From the NCBI GenBank assembly GCA_902158745.1, contig CABGHH010000028.1, positions 1 to 13,553 on the forward strand: 13,553 nt of DNA. The letters run 5' to 3'. A program made the position numbers and the translations under genes. The notes beneath the pieces are model-generated. The model was not told the DNA's origin and ran no database searches. It was given only the letters and a program-made list of their open reading frames with translations. The DNA is from Candidatus Methanolliviera sp. GoM_asphalt. Lineage in GTDB: Archaea; Halobacteriota; Methanoliparia; Methanoliparales; Methanoliparaceae. Below, piece after piece: positions 13,325 through 13,553 of the stretch (position 1 is its first letter; each line of letters opens with the position of its first letter).

Positions 13325-13552
13325 TCAGAGAAGACCGTCTATCGCCTTCGAGATCTGTTCATAGTATCCTTCGGCGTATCCATCGATCCATCCGTCCGTG
13401 ATCACCACGTTCATCCCGTCGTATTCGAACTCTGTTCTGTACTTCCTGAGGTCATCTTCGTAGTATTCTTCCCACGCCGGAGATTCCAATCCCCATCCTT
13501 CCTCTCTAAGTCCGAACAACGTCTCGTATCCAGAATTTCCAACCTCGTATGG
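13325..13552 (-). CDS. Partial gene of unknown function at right edge
   Basis: Open on the minus strand from the right edge to a TGA at 13325, about 75 residues of C-terminus. It reads PYEVGNSGYETLFGLREEGW and ends EQISKAIDGLL. It is acidic and aromatic-rich (Trp, Tyr), with an unusual WEEYYEDDLRKY stretch, and contains no cysteine. I do not recognise it. It could be the end of a secreted binding protein or of a soluble enzyme. A TTG at 13519 is in frame but nothing supports it as a start. It ends about 10 bp before the uptake-operon promoter, so readthrough into SBP1 is possible but the operon seems to have its own promoter. Confidence 0.6.
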   Translation of the reverse strand, partial: PYEVGNSGYETLFGLREEGWGLESPAWEEYYEDDLRKYRTEFEYDGMNVVITDGWIDGYAEGYYEQISKAIDGLL

Positions 13553-13553
13553 A

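Noticed and set aside
1..13553. CRISPR arrays, tRNA or rRNA genes
   Set aside because: No regularly spaced repeats, no cloverleaf with TTCRA-type loop, and no conserved rRNA stretches were noticed on either strand.

Overview
The window looks archaeal, most likely from a methanogen or a methanogen-related (ANME or Syntrophoarchaeum-like) euryarchaeon. The grounds are AT-rich promoter boxes of the TATA type just upstream of starts, heavy use of AGA, AGG and ATA codons, a DUF3303 gene, paired flavin-binding PNPOx-like proteins of the type found in methanogens, and a HypE/AIR-synthase-related ATPase of a kind typical of methanogens. Genus cannot be decided from the sequence.

Left part, 1-1855, minus strand: two tandem DUF488 genes are followed by a gene that runs off the left edge. 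That last gene encodes a long N-terminal region and what looks like a dual OB-fold (DuOB-like) segment. The three genes are tightly packed (2-nt gap, then a GTGA overlap) and start from a promoter shared back-to-back with hisH. Plus strand 1966-3899: hisH (glutaminase subunit of IGP synthase) is translationally coupled to the AIR-synthase/HypE-related gene. Minus strand 3971-5206: a small DUF3303 protein and two PNPOx-family flavin-binding proteins. A tandem 16-bp promoter duplication lies upstream of the DUF3303 gene. 5334-5709 is a frameshifted, truncated IS630-type transposase relic, followed by about 320 bp with no convincing gene.

Right part, 13190 to about 6028, minus strand: one long, tightly packed operon for a BtuFCD/FecBCD-type uptake system. 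The order is: substrate-binding protein 1 (SBP1), a three-gene cytoplasmic cassette (signal-less type II periplasmic-binding-like protein, cysteine-rich G3E-type GTPase, ABC ATPase without membrane partner), substrate-binding protein 2 (SBP2), FecCD permease, ABC ATPase, a 57-aa methionine-rich peptide, and a small secreted protein with a truncated carboxypeptidase-regulatory-like domain. A partial unidentified gene at the right edge lies upstream.

The most interesting feature is how the cassette is inserted. SBP1 is followed by a 13-codon vestige of the permease N-terminus, whose codons now supply the Shine-Dalgarno of the first cassette gene. At the other end, the last cassette gene ends inside the Shine-Dalgarno and start region of SBP2. 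This suggests that a three-gene metal or cofactor-handling cassette entered an ancestral SBP-permease-ATPase operon along with a duplication of SBP. The cassette genes look like soluble counterparts of an importer (binding protein plus ATPase) joined to a metallochaperone-type GTPase. I infer that the locus handles a transition metal or corrinoid/tetrapyrrole cofactor, but the substrate is not shown by the sequence.
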